DNA from: Domibacillus sp. DTU_2020_1001157_1_SI_ALB_TIR_016
GTDB taxonomy: Bacteria; Bacillota; Bacilli; Bacillales; Domibacillaceae
DNA length: 64,000 nucleotides
Assembly (NCBI RefSeq): GCF_032341995.1
Contig: NZ_CP135439.1
Location: 3,059,501-3,123,500 of the forward strand
Direction of reading: 5' to 3'
Shown here: piece by piece, positions 38,662 through 48,249 of the stretch
Position numbering within the stretch: the stretch's first letter is position 1
How the letters are laid out: each line of letters begins with the position of its first letter
Notes under the pieces: generated by a model
The model's database searches: none
Told to the model about the DNA's origin: nothing
The model's input: only the letters and a program-made list of their open reading frames with translations
Made by a program: the position numbers and the translations under genes

Positions 38662-39477
38662 TTAGCGGCTTCCTGCCAGCGCAAGTTCTGGTGCTTTTGC
38701 CAAGTCATAGGTTAAACAAACTGGCTTGCCGGAACGAGGATCGCGGACAATTTCCGCATCAATTTGAAAAACAGAACGCAGATTTTCTTTTGTCATAACC
38801 GTTTCTGGCGTTCCCTCGCATATGATACTGCCTTTTCTCATCGCGACGAGGTAATCGGCGAAGCGTGCCGCGTGGTTTAAATCATGGAGCACCATCACAA
38901 TGGTCCGGCCTTCCCGTTCATTTAATTCCTGTAAAAGCTCCAGCACTTCCAGCTGATGGGCCAAGTCTAAGTAGGTCGTTGGTTCATCGAGTAAAATCAA
39001 ATCTGTTTCCTGTGCCAGCGCCATCGCGATCCAGACACGCTGACGCTGTCCGCCTGAAAGCGCGTCAATTTCCCGGTCACGGAAGTCCGCCGTACCGGTT
39101 ACATCCATCGCCCACTGGATCACTTCTTTATCGTGTGCGTTTAGTGCGCCAAAGCCTTTTTGATGCGGGAAGCGGCCGTATGAAATCAGCTCATAGACAG
39201 TTAGTCCAGCTGGAGCTTCCGGCGTTTGCGGCAAAATAGCCATTTGCTTCGCGATTTCTTTTGTGGACAGACGGTGAATGTCCGCACCATTTAAGTACAC
39301 CGAACCGCTGTTTTGATTTAAAAGACGTGCCATTGTTTTGAGCAATGTGGATTTCCCGCAGCCGTTCGGCCCAATAATCGTTGTTACTTTTCCCGCTGGA
39401 ATATCGACGGTTAAATCCTCGACGATTGTCGCAGCCCCATAGCCAATGTTTACTTGTTCCGCACGCAGCTTGCTCAT
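38662..39477 (-). CDS. yusV: iron-siderophore ABC importer ATPase, YusV-like
   Basis: A 271-residue FecE-type ATPase with Walker A IIGPNGCGKSTLLKTMARLL, ILPQTPEAPAGLTVYELI, signature ALSGGQRQR and Walker B LLDEPTTYLDL. It closely follows B. subtilis YusV, the shared ATPase for bacillibactin and other siderophore permeases, and like yusV it has no permease beside it. The start is ATG 39477 behind GAGGTGG. A Fur-box match lies 55-70 bp upstream. Confidence 0.92.
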   Translation of the reverse strand: MSKLRAEQVNIGYGAATIVEDLTVDIPAGKVTTIIGPNGCGKSTLLKTMARLLNQNSGSVYLNGADIHRLSTKEIAKQMAILPQTPEAPAGLTVYELISYGRFPHQKGFGALNAHDKEVIQWAMDVTGTADFRDREIDALSGGQRQRVWIAMALAQETDLILLDEPTTYLDLAHQLEVLELLQELNEREGRTIVMVLHDLNHAARFADYLVAMRKGSIICEGTPETVMTKENLRSVFQIDAEIVRDPRSGKPVCLTYDLAKAPELALAGSR

Positions 39478-39531
39478 TTCTTCCACCTCGTTTACGTTTT
39501 TCCTTTATCATCTATATCGGACGGTTGCAAT

Positions 39532-39546
39532 TGATAATCAGTTTCA
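39532..39546. promoter_or_regulatory. Fur box upstream of yusV
   Basis: TGATAATCAGTTTCA matches the Bacillus 7-1-7 Fur consensus TGATAATNATTATCA at 12 of 14 defined positions, in the promoter region of the siderophore ATPase gene. Confidence 0.7.
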
Positions 39547-39595
39547 ATTAAAAGTTATCATAAAATTGCCTGCTCTGTCCAGACTTTCGAAGAAA

Positions 39596-39621
39596 AAAGC
39601 CTTGAACGGATTCAAGGCTTT
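39596..39621 (-). terminator. rocB terminator overlapping the stop codon
   Basis: A perfect 11-bp stem AAAGCCTTGAA / TTCAAGGCTTT is followed by TTTTCTTC on the minus strand. The rocB stop codon (39612-39614) lies within the stem. Confidence 0.9.
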
Positions 39622-41216
39622 CTGTGTTTAATCCATTTTTCTAAAAGAACAGGAAGCTGTTCAAAAGCATGTTTCATGTGAAGCCGTTCTGTCCGTTTGT
39701 GGGCATCTTTGCCGAACGGCCCGATGTTTAAAACCGGTGCTTTGAGCTTAGCCATATCGGCAAATGGAATGGAATAGCCGTCCTGCCATACAGGTGTATT
39801 TTTTTCAAACGCCTGCCAGCCTTCTCCCTCGCCGTTTCCATTCACATAACTTAAATCACAAATGCCGTTAAAGTAATGGACCCGTTCAATCGGCAGCCCA
39901 AACTCTTTTTGGGCCAATGTTGTTAGAAACTCGACGGCTTCTTCTACGAGCGCCTCACCGGAAGAATAAACAGCGGGATAAAAAGGAGGCGCAAACAGCA
40001 GAATAATGGCTGGTGCCAGCTCCTGTGACTGGATAATCAGTTTATCCGCGATCCGAAATGACTTTTCCCGATCGTCCCATTCTTCCCGAGTGTACACATC
40101 CGCTTTGATTTCTTCTATTGCTTCTTCTCCCAGTTTATCGATTGAGTAGCGCAGCAGCTCTTCGAAGCGGATGACACGGACCTTCCCTACCGGCTTCACA
40201 CCGTGCATTTGGCAGATTTGTTCATAGGCAGCATTACATTCTCCGGCTGCTTCTTTAGCAATTTGTTCAAATCCTTCTATTATATGTTGTGCTGTCTGCT
40301 TCATTAAAAATACGTTGTAAAGAGCAGATGAACGGTATGGCGTCTGCGTTGAATATTCAAGACGAAGATCTTTTTGCTGCAGGGTGACGGGAAGCGGTGT
40401 TGTTTCACCAAGCTCCGTTTCTTGAAACAGGGGGTTCCATTCCATTTTTCGTGTTAAAAATGACGCGATGTAAGGGGACGTTAATCCGTTAAATGGCTCG
40501 CCCGCATGTGTTTCACGTCCATAAAAAAGGGCACCCGGCATAATTTTTCCAATCGTACCCGTATAGACCTTACGCGTCCTATCACCCGGCTCCTGAGAAA
40601 AAACAGGCTCGCTATTTAAAAATAGTTCATATTCAAGATCAAATTCCTCTTGAATTTCCAACAGTTTCGGCACAGCGGCGCGCATTCCAGCTGAGTTTAC
40701 TTCTTCATCCGGCACGGTTAACAGCAGCAGATTGACGGGCCATTGTTCCACACTTGCTTTCTCAATAAGCTGCATATGCAAAGCCAGCCCCATTTTCATA
40801 TCCATCGTCCCGCGTCCGAATAAATACTCACCTGATTGCAAATCAGCCAGCACGTCCGGCGGCAGATCATTCGGCCGCTCCAGCCAGTAGGCAGTCAATT
40901 CCTCCGGCTGCGTCGCCAGCGGCTCCAACTCGCCATATTCTTCTGTACTGACTGTGTCAAAATGGCTGATCAAGCAAATGGTGCGCACAGCTTTTGGATG
41001 TTTGTAAAGCGCCGTTAAAAACCTCCGCCGCAAATCAGCTGGATGAAGGGACAGGTGCTCAGGATGCTGCTGAAAATAGTGAAGTCCGAGCAGCTTCGAT
41101 TGCAGCTTCATTGGAAACTGCCGCTCATCCTCAGACAAGGTGATGCTTTTCCAGCTGACAAGCTCATCCAGCAGGGCACGAAGTTTTTCTGGTGAATCCC
41201 ATAGACGCTTTTTCAT
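39612..41216 (-). CDS. rocB: M20-family peptidase RocB
   Basis: A 534-residue M20 metallopeptidase-like protein of the RocB type. Metal ligands appear in LISHFDTVSTEEYG near residue 85 and GRGTMDMKMGLALHM near 135, then PDEEVNSAGMRAAV near 170. RocB is part of the Bacillus arginine-utilisation regulon, but its reaction is not settled. ATG 41216 follows GGAAAGGG at ten bases. It lies downstream of rocG, separated by a terminator; I see no clear promoter of its own in the short gap. Confidence 0.92.
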   Translation of the reverse strand: MKKRLWDSPEKLRALLDELVSWKSITLSEDERQFPMKLQSKLLGLHYFQQHPEHLSLHPADLRRRFLTALYKHPKAVRTICLISHFDTVSTEEYGELEPLATQPEELTAYWLERPNDLPPDVLADLQSGEYLFGRGTMDMKMGLALHMQLIEKASVEQWPVNLLLLTVPDEEVNSAGMRAAVPKLLEIQEEFDLEYELFLNSEPVFSQEPGDRTRKVYTGTIGKIMPGALFYGRETHAGEPFNGLTSPYIASFLTRKMEWNPLFQETELGETTPLPVTLQQKDLRLEYSTQTPYRSSALYNVFLMKQTAQHIIEGFEQIAKEAAGECNAAYEQICQMHGVKPVGKVRVIRFEELLRYSIDKLGEEAIEEIKADVYTREEWDDREKSFRIADKLIIQSQELAPAIILLFAPPFYPAVYSSGEALVEEAVEFLTTLAQKEFGLPIERVHYFNGICDLSYVNGNGEGEGWQAFEKNTPVWQDGYSIPFADMAKLKAPVLNIGPFGKDAHKRTERLHMKHAFEQLPVLLEKWIKHRKP

Positions 41217-41238
41217 ACCGATCAATCCCTTTCCAAAT

Positions 41239-41272
41239 AAAAGAATGTCCCTTCATTTTGGGACATTCTTTT
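41239..41272 (-). terminator. rocG terminator
   Basis: The stem AAAAGAATGTCCC / GGGACATTCTTTT lies between rocG and rocB, followed by TATTTGG on the minus strand, so read-through into rocB may be partial. Confidence 0.82.
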
Positions 41273-41316
41273 ACTTTTTTCAATTTTCGTGGAAGAAAGA
41301 CTGCCAGACTCTTTAT

Positions 41317-42636
41317 TTACACCCATCCTCTGAATGTCGCTGCTTCCGCCGCACGTTTAATGCCGACAATATAAGCTGCAAGCCGCATATCAACCCCATG
41401 TATTTGCGCCGTTTCATAAATGAGGTTAAACGAATCGACCATTCTCTTTTGCAATTTTTGCATAACCTCTTCTTCTGACCAGTAATACCCTCCATTATTT
41501 TGCACCCATTCAAAATACGAAACCGTTACGCCTCCAGAGCTTGCCAAAATATCCGGAACAAGCAAAACGCCGCGCTCGGTTAATTGTTTCGTTGCACCAA
41601 TCGTCGTCGGGCCGTTCGCTGCTTCTACAATAATTCCTGCCTTGATGCGCTCTGCGTTTTCTTCCGTGATTTGGTTGGAAATGGCCGCTGGAATTAAAAT
41701 GTCACAGTCAAGCTCCAGCAGCTCCTGGTTTGAGATCGTGTCTTCGAACAGATTTGTCACCATGCCAAAGCTGTCGCGGCGGTCCAGCAAGTAGGGAATA
41801 TCAAGCCCATTTGAATCATGAATACCGCCAAGCACATCCGAGATACCGATAATACGAGCGCCTTCATCATGCAAAAACTTGGCCAGGAAGCTGCCGGCAT
41901 TGCCAAATCCTTGAATGACAATACGGGCGCCTTCAATTTTTATTCCTTTTTTTCTGACCGCTTCTCTTAAGCACATGACGACTCCCTGTGCAGTTGCCGT
42001 TTCCCGGCCGTGAGATCCGCCAAGTACAATTGGTTTTCCGGTAATAAAGCCAGGAGAATCAAATTCCCGTATATGGCTGTACTCATCCATCATCCAGGCC
42101 ATAATTTGCGCGTTTGTATACACATCTGGAGCCGGTATATCTTTGGTCGGCCCGACAATCTGGCTGATTGCGCGTACATAGCCGCGGCTGAGCCGTTCAA
42201 GCTCACCAGCTGACATTCGCTGCGGATCGCAAATAATGCCGCCTTTTCCACCGCTGTAAGGAAGACTGGCAATCCCGCATTTAAGTGTCATCCAAATCGA
42301 TAGCGCTTTTACTTCTTCTTCCGTCACGTTCGGATGAAACCGGACGCCGCCTTTGGTCGGGCCGACTGCGTCACTGTGCTGGGAGCGAAAGCCGGTAAAC
42401 ACCTTTACATGCCCATCATCCATTCGGACTGGAATCCGAACTGTCAGCATCCGCATAGGTTCCTTTAATAATTCGAAGACACTTTCAGGGTATCCGAGTG
42501 TATCAAGTGCTTTCTTTATAATCGTTTGGGTAGATTGAAACAAGCTGCTTACTTGTTTTTGCTTTTCTTCATTTGGAATCGCTGCTGATTTTTGAACAAG
42601 CGGCTTTTCTTTTATTTCGTTTTTCAGCATGGGCAT
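41317..42636 (-). CDS. rocG: glutamate dehydrogenase RocG
   Basis: A 439-residue catabolic Glu/Leu/Phe/Val dehydrogenase: substrate-binding PVRMDDGHVKVFTGFRSQHS, the catalytic lysine region LPYSGGKGGI, and the NAD-binding IQGFGNAGSFLAKFL. It deaminates glutamate to 2-oxoglutarate, the last step of arginine breakdown. The start is ATG 42636, preceded by GAAAGGTGG; the longer frame would run through the promoter. A sigma-54 -24/-12 promoter lies 35-55 bp upstream. Cluster position favours RocG over its homologue GudB. Confidence 0.94.
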   Translation of the reverse strand: MPMLKNEIKEKPLVQKSAAIPNEEKQKQVSSLFQSTQTIIKKALDTLGYPESVFELLKEPMRMLTVRIPVRMDDGHVKVFTGFRSQHSDAVGPTKGGVRFHPNVTEEEVKALSIWMTLKCGIASLPYSGGKGGIICDPQRMSAGELERLSRGYVRAISQIVGPTKDIPAPDVYTNAQIMAWMMDEYSHIREFDSPGFITGKPIVLGGSHGRETATAQGVVMCLREAVRKKGIKIEGARIVIQGFGNAGSFLAKFLHDEGARIIGISDVLGGIHDSNGLDIPYLLDRRDSFGMVTNLFEDTISNQELLELDCDILIPAAISNQITEENAERIKAGIIVEAANGPTTIGATKQLTERGVLLVPDILASSGGVTVSYFEWVQNNGGYYWSEEEVMQKLQKRMVDSFNLIYETAQIHGVDMRLAAYIVGIKRAAEAATFRGWV

Positions 42637-42671
42637 CGCGGCCACCTTTCTATTTGATCTTATGAAAAAGA

Positions 42672-42689
42672 ATGCAAGGATTATGCCAA
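42672..42689 (-). promoter_or_regulatory. rocG sigma-54 promoter
   Basis: On the minus strand TTGGCA, six bases, TTGCAT gives the exact -24/-12 spacing of sigma-54 promoters. It lies directly upstream of rocG, and the cluster encodes the sigma-54 activator RocR. Confidence 0.85.
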
Positions 42690-42739
42690 AAACAGCGGAC
42701 GCTATTTCAAAGGGATTAGCCTTCGGAAAAATAAAAATA

Positions 42740-42777
42740 GACAATAAATTTTGCGTATAGCAGAAAAATTTATTGTC
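42740..42777. promoter_or_regulatory. palindrome upstream of the rocG promoter, possible RocR site
   Basis: GACAATAAATTTT and AAAATTTATTGTC form 13-bp arms around a 12-base centre that contains GCGTATAG. It lies 50-100 bp upstream of the -24 box, the usual place for an activator site. AATTTTGCGTAT inside it is shared with the rocA upstream palindrome. Confidence 0.5.
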
Positions 42778-42790
42778 TGGAAGCAAAAAA

Positions 42791-42818
42791 GAAACCGGCG
42801 GATTTATCCGCCGGCTTC
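42791..42818 (-). terminator. rocD terminator
   Basis: The stem AAGCCGGCGGA / TCCGCCGGTTT (minus strand) is followed by CTTTTTTGC, four bases after the rocD stop codon. Confidence 0.88.
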
Positions 42819-42821
42819 TTA

Positions 42822-44024
42822 TTAAGCAAAAATCTTTTGAATTTTTTCGATGGCCCAATCGAGATCTTCTTTAGAAATAATCAACGGCGGAGCAAAACGG
42901 ATCACCGTTTCATGTGTTTCTTTGCATAAAAGACCTTCCTGTTTTAAACGCTCGCAGTATGGACGAGCTGGCTCTGTCAGCTCAACGCCGATAAACAATC
43001 CGCGTCCGCGCACTTCTTTAATTGCCGGATGTGTAATCGCTGACAGCTTTTCTTTAAAGTACGTACCAAGTTCCAATGAACGCTCTACAAGCTTTTCTTC
43101 CTCAATCACTTGGAGTGAAGCGAGCGACACCGCACACGCAAGTGGGTTGCCTCCAAAAGTAGAACCATGCGATCCAGGGTTAAACACCCCTAATACGTCT
43201 TTGTCTGCCACAACACAGGAAATCGGGAATACTCCGCCGCCCAATGCTTTCCCAAGAATCAGCATGTCTGGAACAACATCTTCCCACTGGCAGGCAAACA
43301 ATTTACCGCTGCGGGCAAGGCCGGCTTGAATTTCATCTGCAATAAACAGCACGTTTTGTTCTTTACACAGCGTTGAAGCTGCTTTTAGGAAGCCTTCCGG
43401 TGGAATGACAATCCCAGCTTCACCTTGAATCGGTTCAATTAAAAAGGCAGCTGTGTTAGGGGTAATGGCTGCTTCAAGCGCGTCGATATCGCCATATGGG
43501 ATCAGCTTGATTCCGGGCAGCATCGGTCCAAAACCGCGTTTATATTCTGCTTCTGAAGAAAGCGATACAGCAGTCATTGTCCGCCCATGAAAATTGCCGA
43601 CACAGGCGATGATTTCAGCCTGGTTTTCTGCCACACCTTTTACGTCATATGCCCAGCGGCGTGCTGCTTTCACTGCTGTTTCTACCGCTTCCGCTCCAGT
43701 ATTCATTGGCAGAGCCATATTTTTACCCGTTAATTCACAAATTTTTTCATACCACGGACCAAGCTGGTCATTGTGAAAAGCACGTGAAGTAAGTGTAACC
43801 CGGTCTGCCTGGTCTTTTAGTGCCTGAATAATTTTCGGATGACGATGCCCTTGATTAACAGCGGAATAAGCGCTCAGCATATCCATGTAACGATTGCCTT
43901 CCGGATCTTTTACCCATACCCCTTCTGCTTCCGACACAACGATTGGCAGCGGATGATAGTTATGCGCCCCAAATTGCTCCGTTTGTTCAATGATTTTTTT
44001 CGATGAGTTTGTTGCAGATGTCAT
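42822..44024 (-). CDS. rocD: ornithine aminotransferase RocD
   Basis: A 400-residue class-III PLP aminotransferase. It has [19 protein letters not shown] near residue 105, [12 protein letters not shown] near 145, the pocket motif [15 protein letters not shown] near 235 and the PLP lysine in [11 protein letters not shown]. It converts ornithine and 2-oxoglutarate to glutamate semialdehyde and glutamate. GGGGGAG lies before the ATG, 22 bases downstream of the rocA stop, so rocA and rocD form one transcript. Confidence 0.95.
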   Translation of the reverse strand: MTSATNSSKKIIEQTEQFGAHNYHPLPIVVSEAEGVWVKDPEGNRYMDMLSAYSAVNQGHRHPKIIQALKDQADRVTLTSRAFHNDQLGPWYEKICELTGKNMALPMNTGAEAVETAVKAARRWAYDVKGVAENQAEIIACVGNFHGRTMTAVSLSSEAEYKRGFGPMLPGIKLIPYGDIDALEAAITPNTAAFLIEPIQGEAGIVIPPEGFLKAASTLCKEQNVLFIADEIQAGLARSGKLFACQWEDVVPDMLILGKALGGGVFPISCVVADKDVLGVFNPGSHGSTFGGNPLACAVSLASLQVIEEEKLVERSLELGTYFKEKLSAITHPAIKEVRGRGLFIGVELTEPARPYCERLKQEGLLCKETHETVIRFAPPLIISKEDLDWAIEKIQKIFA

Positions 44025-44046
44025 TTTCTTCTCCCCCTTTTTAAGT

Positions 44047-45594
44047 TTAAAAAAATTCCGAAATCGTTTTTCCCTGCATGTGAAGAATCAAATAATCCGG
44101 GCTTCCTGCTTTTGAATCGGTTCCTGACATGTTGAAGCCGCCAAATGGCTGGTAACCGACAATGGCACCTGTGCAGCCGCGGTTAAAGTAAAGGTTTCCG
44201 ACGTGGAACTCTTTGCGGGCTCTGTTAATATGTTCACGATTGTTGGAGATAAGTGCTCCGGTTAAGCCGTAATCCGTGTTGTTTGCAATCTCCAGCATGT
44301 GATCGAAATCTCTTGCCTTGCAAAATGCGACGACCGGGCCAAAAATTTCTTCCTGCATAAGGCGGTCCCGTTCCCCTACATCAGCAATAATCGTCGGCTC
44401 AATAAAGTAGCCGGTTTCATCATTCCCATTTCCTCCGGTTACAAGCCGGCCTTCTCCTTTGCCAATTTCAATGTAGTTCATAATTTTTTGGAATGCCCGT
44501 TCGTCAATCACCGGGCCCATATACGTATCAGCAGATTCCGGGCTGCCCAGCGTTAACGTTTTCGTTAAGGCCGCTGCTTTTTCGAGCACTTCATCATATA
44601 CATCTTCGTGAATGACCGCGCGCGAGCCAGCAGAACATTTTTGGCCGGAAAATCCAAAGGCTGAATAAACAATAGATGTTGCGGCAAGATCCAAATCGGC
44701 GCTGCTGTCAACAAGCATTGTATCTTTGCCGCCCATTTCTGCAATGACCCGCTTCAGCCAAATTTGTCCTTCCTGCACTTTTGATGCCCGTTCGTAAATA
44801 CGGCAGCCAACGGCACGAGAGCCGGTAAACGAAACGAAGCGTGTTTTCGGATGCTCTGTTAAAAAGTCACCAATTTCGGCACCGCTGCCCGGGATATAAT
44901 TCAGAACGCCCGGCGGAAGACCTGCTTCCTCCATCACCTCTACAAATTTTGCCGCAATAACCGGTGTGGTTTCTGCCGGTTTTAACAGAACAGTGTTGCC
45001 CGTTACAATGGCTGCGACTGTTGTGCCGGCCATGATGGCCAGCGGAAAATTAAACGGTGAAATCACAATGCCGACACCAAGCGGAATGTAACCGAACTCA
45101 TTATGCTCACCCGGACGGCTTTGAACGGGTGATCCCTTTTTCAGCTCGTTCATTTGGCGTGCATAGTACTCCAGGAAATCAATCGCTTCCGCTGTATCTG
45201 CATCTGCTTCTTTCCATGGTTTTCCTGCTTCTTTTACAAGCCATGCCGAAAATTCATGCTTTCTGCGCCGGATAATCGCAGCTGCGCGGAATAAAATCTG
45301 AGCGCGTGCTGACGGATCTGTATACTGCCACGTTTGGAAAGCAGTGAGCGCTGCCTGCATCGCCTGCTCGGCTTCTTGTTTACCTGCCATTGAAACCGTT
45401 CCGATCACTTCTTCCTTGCGTGCCGGGTTGATGGATGCTGTTTTCGTTTCTGTCTGTACACGCTTTCCATTAATGACAAGCGGGTATTCTTCACCGAGCT
45501 TTGTATTTACAAACCCAAGCGCCTCTTGAAACGCCTGCTTGTTTTCTTCCACACTAAAATCAGTAAATGGTTCGTGCTTGTATGCGATTACCAT
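44047..45594 (-). CDS. rocA: 1-pyrroline-5-carboxylate dehydrogenase RocA
   Basis: A 515-residue aldehyde dehydrogenase that oxidises glutamate semialdehyde to glutamate with NAD. The features are [28 protein letters not shown], the general-base glutamate in IAEMGGKD and the catalytic cysteine in [11 protein letters not shown] near residue 300. It begins at ATG 45594 after GGAGGGATC; the longer frame crosses the promoter. It heads the rocA-rocD operon under a sigma-54 promoter and is divergent from rocR. Confidence 0.95.
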   Translation of the reverse strand: MVIAYKHEPFTDFSVEENKQAFQEALGFVNTKLGEEYPLVINGKRVQTETKTASINPARKEEVIGTVSMAGKQEAEQAMQAALTAFQTWQYTDPSARAQILFRAAAIIRRRKHEFSAWLVKEAGKPWKEADADTAEAIDFLEYYARQMNELKKGSPVQSRPGEHNEFGYIPLGVGIVISPFNFPLAIMAGTTVAAIVTGNTVLLKPAETTPVIAAKFVEVMEEAGLPPGVLNYIPGSGAEIGDFLTEHPKTRFVSFTGSRAVGCRIYERASKVQEGQIWLKRVIAEMGGKDTMLVDSSADLDLAATSIVYSAFGFSGQKCSAGSRAVIHEDVYDEVLEKAAALTKTLTLGSPESADTYMGPVIDERAFQKIMNYIEIGKGEGRLVTGGNGNDETGYFIEPTIIADVGERDRLMQEEIFGPVVAFCKARDFDHMLEIANNTDYGLTGALISNNREHINRARKEFHVGNLYFNRGCTGAIVGYQPFGGFNMSGTDSKAGSPDYLILHMQGKTISEFF

Positions 45595-45633
45595 GATGAT
45601 CCCTCCAGAAAAATAACTGTCTCGCTTTATACT

Positions 45634-45651
45634 ATGCAAGAAGCATGCCAT
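45634..45651 (-). promoter_or_regulatory. rocA-rocD sigma-54 promoter
   Basis: On the minus strand ATGGCA, six bases, TTGCAT reproduces the -24 GG and -12 GC of a sigma-54 promoter, 40-57 bp upstream of rocA. Confidence 0.85.
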
Positions 45652-45701
45652 TTTTTTAACGTGCGGAAGATCAGCTTTTGTTTCCTTGAAACTCTTTCAA
45701 T

Positions 45702-45720
45702 ACGCAAAATTATTTTGCAT
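45702..45720. promoter_or_regulatory. probable RocR activator site (UAS)
   Basis: ACGCAAAATTATTTTGCAT contains the 15-bp palindrome GCAAAAT-T-ATTTTGC, 50-70 bp upstream of the rocA -24 box in the rocA-rocR divergent gap. RocR binds palindromic upstream sites in B. subtilis. Confidence 0.65.
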
Positions 45721-45804
45721 GTGACGAAAAAATTTGCCTTTTCAGTCTATTTTTTTTGCTCTATAGTGAATGAGAGCAACACACCTGAAACGGAGGACTC
45801 CGGG

Positions 45805-47214
45805 ATGAAAGAAGATCAGCTGCATTTTATGAACGCCTTATATGAATATATTATGGATCAAGTCGACGTGGGGATTCATGCGATTGACGAAGAAGGGAAA
45901 ACCATTATTTATAACCGAAAAATGCGTGAAATCGAAGCAATGGACACGCAGGATGTGCTGCACAAAAATGTACTGGACGTATTTATGTTTCCCGAAAACC
46001 AAAACAGTACGCTCGTCCGGGCACTGCAGCAGGGAGAAGAAACCGTCAATGTAAAACAAACATACTTTAATAATAAAGGAACGGAAATTACAACTATTAA
46101 TCATACATTTCCGTTCCGGGAAAAGGCTGAAATCCGCGGTGCCGTTGAAATGGCTAAGGATGTTACGAAAATTGAACGCCTCATGCGCAGCAGTACCCGA
46201 AAGGAGGATACACGCTTTACATTTGACAGTATTATCGGCAAGAGCGATGCCATACAGGAAGTGATCGAGCTGTCCAAGCGGGCTACCCGTACTTCTTCCT
46301 ATGTGCTTGTCGTTGGCGAAACCGGCACAGGAAAAGAACTGTTTGCACAAAGCATCCATAACGGGAGTGCCCGGGCTTCAGCACCGTTTATCTCACAAAA
46401 CTGCGCGGCGCTGCCAGACAACTTAATTGAAGGGCTGCTATTTGGTACCACAAAAGGGGCTTTTACCGGAGCCATTGACAGCGCCGGCTTGTTCGAGCAG
46501 GCAGAAGGCGGCACGCTTCTTCTTGATGAAATCAACTCAATGAATATTCACCTGCAGGCGAAGCTGCTGCGTGTTCTTCAGGAAAAAAGGGTCAGACGGA
46601 TCGGCGGCACGAAAGATATTTCAATTAACGTCCGGATTATCGCCACGATCAATGAAGACCCTATCGATGCAATCGCAAACGATCACTTGCGCAAAGATTT
46701 ATATTACCGGCTTGGAGTAGTGACCATTTTTATTCCTCCGCTTCGCGAGCGCTTGGATGACATTCCGCTGTTAATCGAGCAATTTATCACGAAATACAAT
46801 GCACTGTTTGATATGAAAGTACTCGGTGTAAAGCCGGAAGTGCTAGATGCTCTCAATGCGTATCATTGGCCTGGAAACGTGCGGGAGCTTGAGCATGTGA
46901 TCGAAGCATCCATGAATTTGCTTTTAGACGAGGAATGGATCGAATATGATCATCTCCCTTATCACTTCCGCCATAAATCAATGACAAGCGACCAGTCTGC
47001 ACCCGTATCAAAGCTTGCCTCATTCCTTAATGGCGACGAAGAAGGAACCACTCATTTGAAAGATCAGCTGGATGCCTTTGAAAAATACTACATTGAGCAT
47101 TTCCTGCATAAGAACCAATGGAGTATTTCCAGGACCGCTAAGCAGCTGGGCCTGAGCAGGCAAAGTCTTCAATACCGTTTAAAGAAAGTCGGCCTCTCTT
47201 CAAAAAATGAATAA
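45805..47214 (+). CDS. rocR: sigma-54-dependent activator RocR
   Basis: A 469-residue enhancer-binding protein. A PAS-like sensor domain spans about 1-120 (MDQVDVGIHAIDEEGKTIIY). The AAA+ domain has Walker A GETGTGKE and the sigma-54-contacting GAFTGA. A Fis-type helix-turn-helix lies at the end (SISRTAKQLGLSRQSLQYRL). In B. subtilis RocR responds to ornithine or citrulline and turns on the roc operons. ATG 45805 follows CGGAGG; the longer frame lacks a ribosome site and overlaps rocA. The sigma-54 promoters found at rocA and rocG are its likely targets. Confidence 0.94.
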   Translation: MKEDQLHFMNALYEYIMDQVDVGIHAIDEEGKTIIYNRKMREIEAMDTQDVLHKNVLDVFMFPENQNSTLVRALQQGEETVNVKQTYFNNKGTEITTINHTFPFREKAEIRGAVEMAKDVTKIERLMRSSTRKEDTRFTFDSIIGKSDAIQEVIELSKRATRTSSYVLVVGETGTGKELFAQSIHNGSARASAPFISQNCAALPDNLIEGLLFGTTKGAFTGAIDSAGLFEQAEGGTLLLDEINSMNIHLQAKLLRVLQEKRVRRIGGTKDISINVRIIATINEDPIDAIANDHLRKDLYYRLGVVTIFIPPLRERLDDIPLLIEQFITKYNALFDMKVLGVKPEVLDALNAYHWPGNVRELEHVIEASMNLLLDEEWIEYDHLPYHFRHKSMTSDQSAPVSKLASFLNGDEEGTTHLKDQLDAFEKYYIEHFLHKNQWSISRTAKQLGLSRQSLQYRLKKVGLSSKNE

Positions 47215-47313
47215 ACAAGTATAAATACTCCAAAAGATGCGTGCTTGAGCCATTTTATTTTTTGTATGTTTACTAAAACAGCAGGGCATTTACGATGCAA
47301 AGGGGACATTTAC

Positions 47314-48219
47314 ATGCAAAAGAAACAAGTGTCAATCATAGGGGTACCAATGGATTTAGGGCAAACACGCCGGGGTGTCGACATGGGTCCAAGCGCCATC
47401 CGCTATGCGGGACTGACAGAGCGAATCCGCACGCTTGGATATACAGTCCACGATGAAGGCGATATTAAAGTGGAAATTCAGGAACGGGCCATTCCAAAAG
47501 AAACAGCCAACTTAAAAAATTTAACAGCGGTTGCAGAGGCTAGTGAAGCGCTGGCAAAAAAAGTGGAAGAAACGGTCAGCCAGGGCCGCTTTCCGCTTGT
47601 ACTCGGCGGTGATCACAGCGTGGCAATCGGAACGCTTGCAGGCATCGCAAAAAAACATCAAAGCCTCGGCTTGATCTGGTATGATGCGCATGGCGATTTA
47701 AACACAGCGGAAACCTCTCCATCCGGCAACATTCACGGGATGCCGCTTGCCGCGAGCCTCGGCATCGGACACCGCTCTCTCACCCATATTGGCGGCTATT
47801 CTCCGAAAGTAAAGCCGGAGAATGTGGTAATTATTGGGGCAAGGGATTTGGATCATGGTGAGCGTGAGCTCATTAAAGAAAAAGGAATTAAAGTGTACAC
47901 CATGCATGAAATAGACCGTCTTGGCATGACAACCGTTATGAAAGAAACCATCGAATATTTGCGTGAGCGCGCCGATTATGTTCATCTTTCATTGGACCTT
48001 GATGGGCTTGATCCGACAGAAGCACCGGGAGTGGGGACGCCTGTTGCAGGCGGGCTCAGCTACCGCGAAAGCCACTTGGCGATGGAAATGCTTGAGGAAG
48101 CGAACATCATTACGTCAGCGGAATTTGTGGAGGTCAACCCTATTTTAGATGAGAAAAATAAAACAGGCGATGCAGCAGTGGCGCTTATTGCTTCTCTGCT
48201 TGGTGAAAGACTTCTTTAA
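47314..48219 (+). CDS. rocF: arginase RocF
   Basis: A 301-residue arginase, which hydrolyses arginine to ornithine and urea. Manganese-binding motifs are GGDHSVAIG near residue 100, [10 protein letters not shown] near 126 and SLDLDGLDP near 226. The start is ATG 47314 behind AAAGGGGAC; the longer frame has no ribosome site. It follows rocR on the same strand, 99 bases away. Sequence resembling a -24/-12 box just upstream is too close to the start codon to be its promoter. Confidence 0.95.
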   Translation: MQKKQVSIIGVPMDLGQTRRGVDMGPSAIRYAGLTERIRTLGYTVHDEGDIKVEIQERAIPKETANLKNLTAVAEASEALAKKVEETVSQGRFPLVLGGDHSVAIGTLAGIAKKHQSLGLIWYDAHGDLNTAETSPSGNIHGMPLAASLGIGHRSLTHIGGYSPKVKPENVVIIGARDLDHGERELIKEKGIKVYTMHEIDRLGMTTVMKETIEYLRERADYVHLSLDLDGLDPTEAPGVGTPVAGGLSYRESHLAMEMLEEANIITSAEFVEVNPILDEKNKTGDAAVALIASLLGERLL

Positions 48220-48221
48220 AA

Positions 48222-48249
48222 AAACGCCGCACAACCCTGTGCGGCGTTT
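48222..48249 (+). terminator. rocF terminator (left copy of duplicated hairpin)
   Basis: The stem AAACGCCGCAC / GTGCGGCGTTT begins two bases after the rocF stop. The related hairpin at 48677-48701 lies beyond the repeat element. Confidence 0.88.

Noticed and set aside
42637..42858. N-terminal 74-residue extension of RocG
   Set aside because: It reads through the sigma-54 promoter and upstream palindrome; a good ribosome site and ATG occur at 42636.
45526..45804. N-terminal 93-residue extension of RocR
   Set aside because: It overlaps rocA and its promoter and has no ribosome site; RocR homology starts at 45805.
47284..47299. Sigma-54-like GGGCA-N6-ATGCA just upstream of rocF
   Set aside because: The transcription start would fall downstream of the ribosome site, only a few bases before the ATG, so it could not give a translatable message.
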